Both the position numbers and the translations under genes were made by a program. DNA of 42,860 nucleotides from a virus, in the IMG/VR virus record IMGVR_UViG_3300020442_001343, positions 1 to 42,860 of that record; one strand, written 5' to 3'. Below the pieces are notes generated by a model, which saw only the letters and a list, made by a program, of their open reading frames with translations, did not search any database and was not told the origin of the DNA. Positions 30,067 through 38,431 of the stretch are shown one piece after another (positions within the stretch are counted from its first letter, which is position 1; each line of letters begins with the position of its first letter).

Positions 30067-30074
30067 TATTTATG
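30067..30074 (-). promoter_or_regulatory. Possible late promoter variant (CATAAATA) before folE leader
   Basis: CATAAATA on the minus strand, one mismatch from TATAAATA, 18 bases before the first leader hairpin. Position at the start of an otherwise empty leader is suggestive; the 5' base differs from both variants seen elsewhere in the window. Confidence 0.35.
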
Positions 30075-30075
30075 A

Positions 30076-30504
30076 TCATCGTTCCCATGGGAACGAAATC
30101 CAATTGCTATTATCACTGGTCATTCCAATATAATCAACATTAGTGAACGAACTCCATGTCTTATTAACTAACACAGCAGTCCATAGACTACCGTTCCATG
30201 TGTTATAGTCTATAACTTGTCTAAGTGTTTTACCGGAATCGTTGATATCGTCCACAATTAACGTATTCAAATCAGTAGTAATCTTTTCTTGAACTTCACC
30301 GTCGCGGGTCTGCCACATTAACGGTATCAGAGGAACATCCAGTAGATTTGAAAGATGAGCTCCTGGTACAAACCCGCCGCGGCCGAGCGCGACTATTTGT
30401 TGCACTTGTAAATTTTCTCTGACTTGCTTAGCTATCTTATGAACCATCATATGATATTCGGTCCACCACACTTCTTCAATGTCTGGCCCAACTTTTAAAC
30501 TCAT
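30076..30504 (-). CDS. Phosphoribosyltransferase (type I PRTase)
   Basis: 142 residues. The PRPP loop is clear: NTLIVDDINDSGKTL near 80-94 with the two acidic residues and the following turn. IVALGRGGFVPGAHLSNLL and VPLIPLMWQTRDG match xanthine/hypoxanthine PRTases. It would join PRPP with a purine-like base. Set between QueD and FolE genes, it may act on a 7-deazapurine or salvage guanine; that is inference. Overlaps queD by ATGA. Confidence 0.85.
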   Translation of the reverse strand: MSLKVGPDIEEVWWTEYHMMVHKIAKQVRENLQVQQIVALGRGGFVPGAHLSNLLDVPLIPLMWQTRDGEVQEKITTDLNTLIVDDINDSGKTLRQVIDYNTWNGSLWTAVLVNKTWSSFTNVDYIGMTSDNSNWISFPWER

Positions 30505-30995
30505 ATAAGGTCTTCACCCCACTCACGATGACCTTCACGGAAAGCCATATTAGATTGTGTCTCGCGTACCTCTACTCGGAAGCACCACAGTCGCTCTGCT
30601 TCTGCAGGACCCCAGTAGTCTGGAATGTAGACACCATTTACATAACTGTAAAGTTGATCTGCTAGACCTTCACACCCAAGTTTAGGAAGCACAGTAAGCC
30701 TAGCGAGCTTCTTCTCTTCTAACAACTTGAATGTTTCAAACTCAGGATCATCTTCTGCTACAAGCAGAGTGTGATCAAATTGATCTTTCAACAAAGCCTT
30801 GAGTTCCTTTAGGCCACCGTAGTCAGCTACCCAGTTACGAACATCAAGGTCGTTTGTTCCAAAGTAAAACTTCATTGAGAAAGAGTAACCATGGATCAAG
30901 TTACAGTGGCTATCGGCTCGCCACTGCCTGTATGCACATGGAAACTCATCGTGGTACTCCTTAGTGGAGACATACTTGTATGTGATTGGTTCCAT
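30501..30995 (-). CDS. queD: 6-carboxytetrahydropterin synthase (QueD-like, T-fold)
   Basis: 164 residues; AGGA before ATG 30995. Residues SHCNLIHGYSFSMKFYFG carry the catalytic Cys and the HG motif of QueD, followed by WVADYGGLKELKALLKDQFDHTLL (DF...DH region), LGCEGLADQLYSYV and a C-terminal VEVRETQSNMA (VxET end). Converts dihydroneopterin triphosphate to 6-carboxytetrahydropterin. One of the two usual zinc His positions (H in HGH) is Tyr here. Operon with QueE upstream, PRTase and FolE downstream. Confidence 0.87.
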   Translation of the reverse strand: MEPITYKYVSTKEYHDEFPCAYRQWRADSHCNLIHGYSFSMKFYFGTNDLDVRNWVADYGGLKELKALLKDQFDHTLLVAEDDPEFETFKLLEEKKLARLTVLPKLGCEGLADQLYSYVNGVYIPDYWGPAEAERLWCFRVEVRETQSNMAFREGHREWGEDLI

Positions 30996-30996
30996 A

Positions 30997-31902
30997 TTAT
31001 GTTCCTATAACATTACCAAATACATGGCAATGTGCTCTTGTTGAATAATTATAACCCCGCTGCAAAGCTTCAACCGCAATCTTGGCCTCGTGCGTTACCC
31101 CATCTTCTACTTCCAATACCAGCTCTTCTTTACGAGCACCAGAGCTCATAATCCAAACTGGGAACGTAGCTCCGGCTTCGCGATAACTTAAAGTATTGAT
31201 CTTTACCTCTTGCCAAGATTCTTCGCATCCGTTCACTACATACTTCAACTGACCCTTGTTAGAGTGGGCACAGTAATCTCTTACTACATCTGGTTTGATA
31301 GCCTTCTTAGGTTTTTCGCCAGCTGTTGACCATAGCTTTGGAGAGATAGACCAAAACCATTCACCTCCGTGATAATCATAGTCCTGTACAAACTTTTTCA
31401 TATCAGATGTGAGAGGTGTTGTACCGTTAGTTTCTACAGTAACAAAGTTAGGACGATTTTCTCTCCTATCAAACTCTTCCATGATATCAATAATAGCTTT
31501 CTGGCTAGGCTTAAGCATTGGCTCACCACCAGTAAAGGCCATGTGTACTTCTTGACCGGTCTCTGGGTTCTTAAACTTGCCATGAGGTAACAATGCTTCT
31601 AGTTCATCACAAATGTCTGATGCGCTCTTGTTATGCATTAGGTGTCGATACTTTTTAGCCCACGTATATGAGCTATCGCATCCTTTATCAAACACAGGCA
31701 AATCTTCTACGCGTGTAATGTCAGCTAGGTCTAACTTTTCATACGGGAGCTCCCAGCTGTCTGGGTCTGTAGGATTGTCTTGACCAAACCCATTACATTG
31801 CAGATTACAAAGAAAGAATCTAATCCACAATGTCGAGTGACCCGTATAGTTTCCTTCTCCTTGCGGTGAGAAGAATGTCTCACTATACTTGTATGTTTGC
31901 AT
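30997..31902 (-). CDS. queE: 7-carboxy-7-deazaguanine synthase (QueE-like radical SAM) with split cysteine motif
   Basis: 301 residues from ATG 31902 (GAGGA upstream; TGATG overlap). FSPQGEGNYTGHSTLWIRF is the typical QueE start. The cluster motif is unusual: Cys33 and Cys37 (LCNLQCNGF) are as expected, but position 40 is Phe and the third Cys appears at 76 in KGCDSSYTW, the usual C-D-T-x-Y-[ST]-W end. So about 35 residues are inserted between cysteines 2 and 3. MAFTGGEPMLKPSQ is the SAM-binding GGEP motif. Makes 7-carboxy-7-deazaguanine (CDG) from carboxytetrahydropterin. I recall similar inserts in other phage homologues, so the enzyme is probably active. Confidence 0.87.
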   Translation of the reverse strand: MQTYKYSETFFSPQGEGNYTGHSTLWIRFFLCNLQCNGFGQDNPTDPDSWELPYEKLDLADITRVEDLPVFDKGCDSSYTWAKKYRHLMHNKSASDICDELEALLPHGKFKNPETGQEVHMAFTGGEPMLKPSQKAIIDIMEEFDRRENRPNFVTVETNGTTPLTSDMKKFVQDYDYHGGEWFWSISPKLWSTAGEKPKKAIKPDVVRDYCAHSNKGQLKYVVNGCEESWQEVKINTLSYREAGATFPVWIMSSGARKEELVLEVEDGVTHEAKIAVEALQRGYNYSTRAHCHVFGNVIGT

Positions 31903-32066
31903 CACAGTTCCTCGTAGATACCAAGTAGCTCAGCAATTAAGAATAAGAAAGCGAATATAGTAATACTTTGAAACGCAATACCAAGAAAGCACCCTAGCAA
32001 TCGCACAGTGCTCTTTATGATACTAATAACAAAATGAGAATCTCTAGGATCCTTACCTTGAGCCAT
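31902..32066 (-). CDS. Single-span membrane protein, 54 residues
   Basis: ORF that fills the gap between the methyltransferase and QueE, with TAATG and TGATG overlaps. Polar start (AQGKDPRDSH), then two hydrophobic stretches: residues 22-33 and 36-50, which may be one bent or two short helices. No family recognised. The overlap pattern supports it. Confidence 0.6.
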   Translation of the reverse strand: MAQGKDPRDSHFVISIIKSTVRLLGCFLGIAFQSITIFAFLFLIAELLGIYEEL

Positions 32067-32638
32067 TAATCTCTCCTTATGAACACAAGTCCATTTTCAC
32101 GCATAAACTTCTTAGTCATCGTGCTAGCTTCCCTTAATTCGTTAGTCAGATCAACATCAAAGTCAAAGCCATAGTGATCAAACTTATCGACCCAGTATTC
32201 ATAGTATTGTTCGTTGACGTGATGACGACCACCATCACCGGGTTCTGCGTGTGTACAGATTACGTACTTACACCTGCTAACATCAACCATCCAGTTATCC
32301 ATATATTTTTCATCTACGTGTTCAAGGAACTCTACCGTCCAGCACAGATCAAATTCTCTATCTCCTAGAGGTGCAGGACCATCTACGTAGTCGTGTAGCA
32401 TAAACGGTACGGCCGGCCGTTCAAAATTATATTCACCATGTAGTGTACCTGGATCACCATCAATACCTAAAGCGGCCAAGTTATGAATCTCAATCGCGTC
32501 TTTAACTACACACGCACGGCCACATCCAATATCCAACATGGACTTAATTCCCCAGTTACGGATCGCAAATCTCAAAGCTCCTCTATCATTATGGCATCGA
32601 CGTTCACCACCACCTAAATGTTCTGGTAGTTTATCCAT
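32066..32638 (-). CDS. SAM-dependent methyltransferase (class I)
   Basis: 190 residues. SMLDIGCGRACVV near 34-46 is the SAM-binding motif I, ALGIDGDPG the motif II acidic strand, and FDLCWTVEFLEHVDEKY the motif IV region of class I methyltransferases. Substrate unknown: DNA, a sugar or the deazaguanine product are all possible. The His/Tyr-rich tail HHVNEQYYEYW is shared with several phage sugar O-methyltransferase-like proteins. Overlaps the deformylase by 8 bases. Confidence 0.82.
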   Translation of the reverse strand: MDKLPEHLGGGERRCHNDRGALRFAIRNWGIKSMLDIGCGRACVVKDAIEIHNLAALGIDGDPGTLHGEYNFERPAVPFMLHDYVDGPAPLGDREFDLCWTVEFLEHVDEKYMDNWMVDVSRCKYVICTHAEPGDGGRHHVNEQYYEYWVDKFDHYGFDFDVDLTNELREASTMTKKFMRENGLVFIRRD

Positions 32639-33164
32639 TTTGTTGTAACCTCTCTAGGTTCTTTTGTCTTAATCTATCTAACTTCTTCTTGTGAGTTTTG
32701 GCTCTTTCTAATTTTAGCTTACTTACTAAAGTAGTAAAGTTAGTGCCCATCATATGATCCATTTCATGTTGAATTACACGAGCTGGTAATCCATCGTACA
32801 TATAAGTATCAACCCTGCCAGTATGATCAGCATACCTCATACGAATTATAGAGGGACGTTCGACTATCAGGAAGATGCCTGGATATGACAAACACCCTTC
32901 CTCTACAGGAATTATTTGATCGCTCTGAAAAACTATCCGTGGATTAAACGCTGTAACAATGTTGTCTGGATCGTTTGGATCACCTGCAACAAACACTTGG
33001 TAGGGTATCCCAACTTGGTTAGCAGACAAACCAACACCTCTAAACTTTAGCATTGCCTCTTTTAGATCATCGGCTAGCTGTTTAGGGTCCATGGGTGGGT
33101 TATTGAAATCAAACCGAGCTGGTGCGGTATGCAATATTGGATCACTGGACTTAACTAATTTCAC
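32631..33164 (-). CDS. def: Peptide deformylase
   Basis: 177 residues. Removes formyl from the N-terminus of new proteins. The three motifs are present: GVGLSANQVGI (GxGLAAxQ with Ser for Ala), EGCLSYPG (with the Cys metal ligand) and QHEMDHMMG (HExxH). A basic C-terminal tail (KLKLERAKTHKKKLDRL) is added. Peptide deformylase is common in marine T4-like phages, where it is thought to help in high synthesis rates. ATGA overlap with gene 46. Confidence 0.95.
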   Translation of the reverse strand: MKLVKSSDPILHTAPARFDFNNPPMDPKQLADDLKEAMLKFRGVGLSANQVGIPYQVFVAGDPNDPDNIVTAFNPRIVFQSDQIIPVEEGCLSYPGIFLIVERPSIIRMRYADHTGRVDTYMYDGLPARVIQHEMDHMMGTNFTTLVSKLKLERAKTHKKKLDRLRQKNLERLQQNG

Positions 33165-34885
33165 GCCACCATCCTACTAAAGTTCTTCACTTTCTCAAAC
33201 TTAATAACGCTATGGAACTTGTCGTAAAGCTGATCACCTTTATGTGATATAATAAAAATGTTTGCATCATCTACAAGAGTGTTGAGTATCTTTAAGAACT
33301 CATCAGTACCGGTAGAGTCTAGTGAACTGTCGAATACCTCATCCATGATAAGAAGATTGGTACTGACGCTATTGCGTAACTTTGCAATAGCTCTCCAAGT
33401 GAATAGAAGCGCGAGATCAATTCGCATTTTTTCTCCTTCAGAGAAGGAAGCGTAACTAAATTCATCTCTAAACCTCGACTTGATTGTTTCGTTAAAGTTC
33501 TCGTCTAATTCAAACTGTACGAAGAAATCCATCGCAGCAAGATATTTATTTATCAGCTTATTCATCACCGGTACATACTGCTTGATTATCTTCGTTTTAA
33601 TACCGCTATCCTTTAAGATAAGTTGAGCTATATCAAGTACACTCTTTTGTGTAGAAAGCTCTTCTCTGCGTGTTTGACACGCTTCAAGCTGCTGAACAAG
33701 GTCAGTCAGTTTTGTATTCAAATCACTAGTATCTTGATCTTCTAATTGCAATTGTTCAATGTCTTTTTGGATGCTACCTATCATTTGATTGATGGCGTTG
33801 ATATGAGAGTTGTTGCTGTTGATCTCTGTAAGAAGATTGTTTACTTGTTCTTGTACCCCGTTGATTTCTTCCAGACGTTCAGTAACATTATAGTACTCTC
33901 TTTGTAACTGTTCGAAGCCAACAGTCGTATCCTCTAGCGTAGTGTTCTTAGCTTCAATAGTAGAACACTTAAACTCGTGGTCGATATCTTGCTTACAGGT
34001 TGGACAATTGTCATGGTTGTCGAAGAACTCAATCTCCTTGACAAGAGATGACATCTTACTCTTTATCTTTACCTCTAGCTGTTCTATCTTCTTCTTCTTT
34101 TTAGACACACTATCCTTATCAACAATGCTGTTGTTTAACTCTGCTACTTGTTCGTTTAGTTGTTCAATCTGCTGTTGATAATCTTGTATCTCATTACGCG
34201 ACTTGTCTATCTTATCCTGATGTTGTTGGATACGTTTATCGTTATCGTCTTTAACGGTCTGCAGATACTGATTCTGTAGATCGATCTTCTCGTTTAAAAT
34301 GTCCTCATCGTATATTACTTTCTGGAGATCATCTTTGTTTGTTGATACCTTTTCTTTAAGCAAAGTATTCATTGTAGAAAAGATTTCTATATCAAGTAAG
34401 TCTTCAATCACTTCTCTACGATGCATAGCAGACAGTTGCATGAATGGCATGAAAGTAGCACTACCAAGTACTACAATCTGACAAAATGATCGATGATTCA
34501 TTTTTAGTATGTGACGTTCGAGATACTCTTGGTAGTCTCGCGAGTTAGCTGATTGATCAACCAGCTTTCCGTTCTTGTAGATTTCAAACATAGACGAACC
34601 GTACTTCTTGATAGTACGATCAATCTTAAAGTTATCTTTACCTATAGTAAACTCTACTTGTACCTCTGCACCCTTACCGTTTATAGAGTTTATCATCTGG
34701 ACTTTATTGACCTTACGGAAAGCCTTGCCGTAAAGAGACCACGACAATGCATCTAGGATAGTTGACTTCCCAGATCCATTTTCCCCGACGATCAGTGTGG
34801 ACTTAGTCTTGTTTAGTTTTATCTCTGTCCAGTTGTTACCAGTAGACAGAATATTCTTCCAACGAATATATTTGAATAGAATCAT
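33161..34885 (-). CDS. 46: Recombination nuclease ATPase subunit (T4 gp46, SbcC/Rad50-like)
   Basis: 574 residues, close to T4 gp46 (560). Walker A GENGSGKSTILDAL near 34-47; a long coiled coil from about 170 to 420 with a zinc hook CPTCKQD near 300; signature and Walker B near the end: YASFSEGEKMRIDLALL and NLLIMDEVFDSSLD. Forms with gp47 the nuclease that resects ends and degrades host DNA. Separated by 7 bases from gene 47. Confidence 0.95.
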   Translation of the reverse strand: MILFKYIRWKNILSTGNNWTEIKLNKTKSTLIVGENGSGKSTILDALSWSLYGKAFRKVNKVQMINSINGKGAEVQVEFTIGKDNFKIDRTIKKYGSSMFEIYKNGKLVDQSANSRDYQEYLERHILKMNHRSFCQIVVLGSATFMPFMQLSAMHRREVIEDLLDIEIFSTMNTLLKEKVSTNKDDLQKVIYDEDILNEKIDLQNQYLQTVKDDNDKRIQQHQDKIDKSRNEIQDYQQQIEQLNEQVAELNNSIVDKDSVSKKKKKIEQLEVKIKSKMSSLVKEIEFFDNHDNCPTCKQDIDHEFKCSTIEAKNTTLEDTTVGFEQLQREYYNVTERLEEINGVQEQVNNLLTEINSNNSHINAINQMIGSIQKDIEQLQLEDQDTSDLNTKLTDLVQQLEACQTRREELSTQKSVLDIAQLILKDSGIKTKIIKQYVPVMNKLINKYLAAMDFFVQFELDENFNETIKSRFRDEFSYASFSEGEKMRIDLALLFTWRAIAKLRNSVSTNLLIMDEVFDSSLDSTGTDEFLKILNTLVDDANIFIISHKGDQLYDKFHSVIKFEKVKNFSRMVA

Positions 34886-34892
34886 ATGAAAG

Positions 34893-35963
34893 TTACGCTA
34901 CAGTAAGCGCTTCATTATACAGGTCTTTTATTGTCTGTTCAACGAGTTGTTTGTCTGTACTAATGTCTAAGGCATCAATGTACTTTGTAAGGATGGTCAT
35001 CGTGTCTTCGGCTTCATTGACAATCTCATCGTCAGATTCAAGATCGAGATGTAGATGGTCCTCCACTACTTGTACATTGTGAGGACCAGCCTTCTCTAAC
35101 TTGTCAATGAAGATATCGAACCAATATGGATTTGTTTTCTCACGAATGATTACTTTGACATACTTATCTTTGTACTGATTAAAGTCCTGATTAACTACCA
35201 GCTCCATTGTCGTGTTACTGTCATCATAATGAATCTTAGCAAACATCTCTAATGGATTAGGGATAAACTCCAGGGTACGAGTATCTGTATCAAAAATATG
35301 CCAACCACGAGGGTCATCATAATCAGACCAAGTAATTTGATAAGGGGCTCCAAGGTAGTTGATATTACCCACAGTAGACTTGTGGTGAAAATGGCCACTA
35401 CACACGATATCAAAATTACTAAAGACAGTGCTATCAAATCCATGATTGTTAATCGCTCCTTTGTACATCTCGAACCCTTTGAGTTCTAAATGTCCAAACA
35501 ATATTTGTGCTGAGGTGTTGGTAATTACTTCCATGGATCTATCATAGTTGCCACTACATATCCATGGAGTGAGAAGAATCTCACATCCGTCAAAGTCTAC
35601 TGCCTTTGGTTCGTTTGCATAGATGTGGATGTTAGGATAGCTGTTGTTAGAATACAGCTCGTTAAGTGAATTAATTTCGTTAGTGTTCTTGAAGTAGGTA
35701 TCGTGATTACCAATCAAGAAGTGTGCTTCTATGTTACGTTTGTGTAGTGGTTTTATTAACGCTTCCCGTAAAAGTCTTGCAGATGTATAGTTTATGTACT
35801 TACGTCTATCTACAATGTCTCCTAGATGTACAACGGTCTTAATGTCGTGCTCGTCCAGGTACGGAAAAAACACATTACTATAAAACTCATAAAAGTGTTT
35901 AGCAAAAGCCTGGCTGTCGTTGCGAGCCCCAAAGTGTGTATCAGTGATAAGTGCTATCTTCAT
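34893..35963 (-). CDS. 47: Recombination nuclease subunit (T4 gp47, Mre11/SbcD-like)
   Basis: 356 residues. Calcineurin-type phosphoesterase with all metal motifs: ITDTHFGARND (about 6-16), VVHLGDIVDRR, LIGNHDTYF, FGHLELKGF and CSGHFHHKS. Partner of gp46. Overlaps the dCMP deaminase gene by about 23 bases at its start. Confidence 0.96.
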   Translation of the reverse strand: MKIALITDTHFGARNDSQAFAKHFYEFYSNVFFPYLDEHDIKTVVHLGDIVDRRKYINYTSARLLREALIKPLHKRNIEAHFLIGNHDTYFKNTNEINSLNELYSNNSYPNIHIYANEPKAVDFDGCEILLTPWICSGNYDRSMEVITNTSAQILFGHLELKGFEMYKGAINNHGFDSTVFSNFDIVCSGHFHHKSTVGNINYLGAPYQITWSDYDDPRGWHIFDTDTRTLEFIPNPLEMFAKIHYDDSNTTMELVVNQDFNQYKDKYVKVIIREKTNPYWFDIFIDKLEKAGPHNVQVVEDHLHLDLESDDEIVNEAEDTMTILTKYIDALDISTDKQLVEQTIKDLYNEALTVA

Positions 35964-36408
35964 TTACTTGCTCGACGTATATACCAGATTGTTTGAGGAA
36001 CTCAAGACCACTACCGTAGTTTAACGATACGTAGGATGTGTTGTAGTATACTGAGGTGATACCACTTTGAAGAATCAGCTTTGCACATTCTAGGCACGGC
36101 TGATGTGTACAAAACAAAGCAGCATTATCGCAGCTTTCATTGCTTTTGGCAACCTTAGCAATAGCATTACTTTCTGCATGGAGGACTTCAGGCTTGGACC
36201 TGAAATACTTTTCTGGCTCGTAGGTGCCTTCCACAATCTCGGCATCCTCACATACATTGTCCCAACCAGATGGCATACCGTTGTAGCCAATACTTATGAT
36301 ACGGTTGTCCTTAACAATAATACATCCAACTTTTAGCTTTTGAGAATGACTAAGCTCTGAGAATCTTTGAGCTACATCCATGTACGCTAATTTAAACTTT
36401 TTCTTCAT
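35941..36408 (-). CDS. dCMP deaminase
   Basis: 155 residues from ATG 36408 (AAGG upstream), within gene 55's end; the longer frame only covers the gene 55 end. Zinc-site motifs HAESNAIAK (His and Glu) and CTHQPCLECAKLI (PCxxC). Converts dCMP to dUMP for dTMP synthesis. Family members are often allosterically controlled by dCTP/dTTP, with KVGCIIVKDNRI as the nearby strand. It complements the dCTP-deaminase-like protein of 26838-27335. Confidence 0.92.
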   Translation of the reverse strand: MKKKFKLAYMDVAQRFSELSHSQKLKVGCIIVKDNRIISIGYNGMPSGWDNVCEDAEIVEGTYEPEKYFRSKPEVLHAESNAIAKVAKSNESCDNAALFCTHQPCLECAKLILQSGITSVYYNTSYVSLNYGSGLEFLKQSGIYVEQVNEDSTYH

Positions 36409-36934
36409 TCTTAGCCTTTTTGTTCTTGCTCTTACGACTTTCTTCAAATGACTTTATAAAGTTGTCGATATACTCCTGACTGTCTGCATCATTCTTGATT
36501 GCATCGTTAAAGTCAGCATCAGTATCGTGATCTTGGCGGTCGCTAGTTGCCTCATCGATGTTCAATCGCTCTGACATCTTGAACTTAATGTACAACTGTT
36601 TCTTTTCTTTGTCGATGCGACGCAGGAAGGCAAAGTAAATGATCTGAGTAAAGTATGCAAAGGGGTTCTTAGACTTTTCTGGATTAAAGTTATCGATATA
36701 CTGCATACAGTTTTCAATACCATCACATATCATTTCATCTCTAAACGAATAGTTGATAAAGTTTGGTTTGTGTGACAACCTAGTTGCAATTTTCATAAAG
36801 CACTCTCCAATGTACGGAGGTACTTGAGGTTTGGGCTTCCCAGAATCCTTTGCCTCAGCAACCTTAGTGCGATAATCAATCATCGCCTGAAGGAAGTCGG
36901 GGTTGTTAATGTAGTTAGTTCTTTTTTTAGCCAT
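36392..36934 (-). CDS. 55: Late sigma factor (T4 gp55-like)
   Basis: 180 residues. FINYSFRDEMICDGIENCMQ followed by YIDNFNPEKSKNPFAYFTQI and IYFAFLRRIDKEKKQ is the conserved core of gp55, similar to sigma region 2. It redirects host RNA polymerase to TATAAATA promoters; several lie in this window (21543, 40868, 42052 and one-base variants). Acidic then basic C-terminus (DADSQEYIDNFIKSFEESR, KKAKNEE). Confidence 0.95.
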   Translation of the reverse strand: MAKKRTNYINNPDFLQAMIDYRTKVAEAKDSGKPKPQVPPYIGECFMKIATRLSHKPNFINYSFRDEMICDGIENCMQYIDNFNPEKSKNPFAYFTQIIYFAFLRRIDKEKKQLYIKFKMSERLNIDEATSDRQDHDTDADFNDAIKNDADSQEYIDNFIKSFEESRKSKNKKAKNEEKV

Positions 36935-36937
36935 GAG

Positions 36938-38431
36938 TTAGTTCTCTAGTTTAATTTTGTACATCTTGTAATCAAACTGCTCTTCGTTGTAAATCTTAAC
37001 ACGTTCGTACAAATGTCTTAGTGTATGATTTACACTCTTTTTGTATTGAAGATCGTCTGCAATATCATACAACGTGCAAACAGTTTTACTATCACTCTTT
37101 CTCAACCCGCGGCCAATAGACTGTAGATTGCGAATCCGAGACTTACTAGGGCTAGCAAACACGATGTTATGTAGACTGCGTATGTTAATCCCAGTACTGA
37201 ATGTTCCGTAAGAAGCGATGATGATTGCGTTTGATTCCTTCTCCGTGATGGCACGGATACTCTCTCTGGTATCGGCATCTGTTCCTCCAAATACAAAAAA
37301 TACTTGACGTCCTTTAGCAACTTTATTCCTGACCATATCATACAGTACTTTGCCATGTTTTTCAACAAAGCTAAACAATACTAATGTGTTTCCTTCTAGT
37401 GACAGTGTCAGGTTTGATATAAAGTTGTTTCGTTTATCATTTTGTGTAAGGAAGTCCATCTCGTCATGGAACTTATCCTCTTTGTGAGCCTTCTTTGTAA
37501 GCTCGTTGTACTTCAATACAAGTATCTTAATCTTGAGGTCTGCTAATGTGTTACCGTCAATAAGCTGCTTGGTCTTTACAAATGACTTGACCGTGCCAAA
37601 CAAACCTTCCAATACTAACTTATGTGTCTCTGTACCATCTAGTGTACCAGTAAATCCAAACCGATACTTACAACCACTTAACCTTGTCATAATGGTAGTA
37701 AGAGACTTTGCTTTGAATAGATGAGCTTCGTCACCTATGACTACATTAAACTGGTCAAACCATTTCTTTGGCATCTTATATATTGATTGCCAAGTAGTGA
37801 TTGTAACGTCTTCATCGATAATCTCTTTGTCGACTCCAGCACTGATCAGTTTACATTCTTCTTTGTATCCATAGTCCTTAAAGTCGCTGTACATCTGACG
37901 AACTAGAGATACTGTTGGTACCACTATCAACGTTTTTTCATTATAGAATCTTGATAGCAGATATATGATCAACGATTTACCAGATCCAGTTGGAGATAAG
38001 ATCATCGACCTATTATTACGTACACAGTGAGTAAATGCTTCTAGCTGATACTTACGTGGTTCAAACGGTAAGTTTATCTCACTTGCAAACTCCGCTGCTT
38101 CTTGAAACGAAAACTCTTCTTGTAGTTCTAGATCAGAGTTAAACTCTAAGTCATAATCTCTCTCGTCACAAAATGTCTTCAGATATTGAAGTAGTCCAAC
38201 ATACAGCCCGTTGTTACGGCTGTTGAACAGACGTATACGCCCATCCCACTGCCTACGTTTAAACGCAGGCATAAACTTATACCCAGGCGCAAAGAATGAA
38301 AAGAACTCATTCAGCTCCTGAGCAATACCCTGGTTACAGTTGACCTTCAAGAAGGTCTCATTCACTTTCTCAATTACTAACAATTCTCTATACGCCGAAC
38401 TGGGTGAGTTTCCTCCAGTTGATAGCTGCAT
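36938..38431 (-). CDS. uvsW: UvsW RNA-DNA and DNA-DNA helicase
   Basis: 497 residues (T4 503). Superfamily 2 helicase: N-terminal DNA-binding part with FFAPGYKFMPAFKRRQWDGRI, Walker A SPTGSGKSLIIYLL, DEAHLF box in VVIGDEAHLFKAK, SAT-like GFTGTLDGTETH, and motif VI SIGRGLRKSD. Unwinds R-loops and branched DNA at the switch to recombination-dependent replication. The start ATG overlaps uvsY by 44 bases; a later start in the same frame is possible. Confidence 0.95.
   Translation of the reverse strand: MQLSTGGNSPSSAYRELLVIEKVNETFLKVNCNQGIAQELNEFFSFFAPGYKFMPAFKRRQWDGRIRLFNSRNNGLYVGLLQYLKTFCDERDYDLEFNSDLELQEEFSFQEAAEFASEINLPFEPRKYQLEAFTHCVRNNRSMILSPTGSGKSLIIYLLSRFYNEKTLIVVPTVSLVRQMYSDFKDYGYKEECKLISAGVDKEIIDEDVTITTWQSIYKMPKKWFDQFNVVIGDEAHLFKAKSLTTIMTRLSGCKYRFGFTGTLDGTETHKLVLEGLFGTVKSFVKTKQLIDGNTLADLKIKILVLKYNELTKKAHKEDKFHDEMDFLTQNDKRNNFISNLTLSLEGNTLVLFSFVEKHGKVLYDMVRNKVAKGRQVFFVFGGTDADTRESIRAITEKESNAIIIASYGTFSTGINIRSLHNIVFASPSKSRIRNLQSIGRGLRKSDSKTVCTLYDIADDLQYKKSVNHTLRHLYERVKIYNEEQFDYKMYKIKLEN

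Noticed and set aside
29954-30075. preQ1 riboswitch before folE
   Set aside because: The gap is structured and in the right pathway, but I could not match the short preQ1-I pseudoknot or the preQ1-II/III layouts; kept as an unassigned leader.
33543-33555. ATAAATAAATA inside gene 46
   Set aside because: Internal to a coding region encoding NKYLAA and not followed by a gene start.
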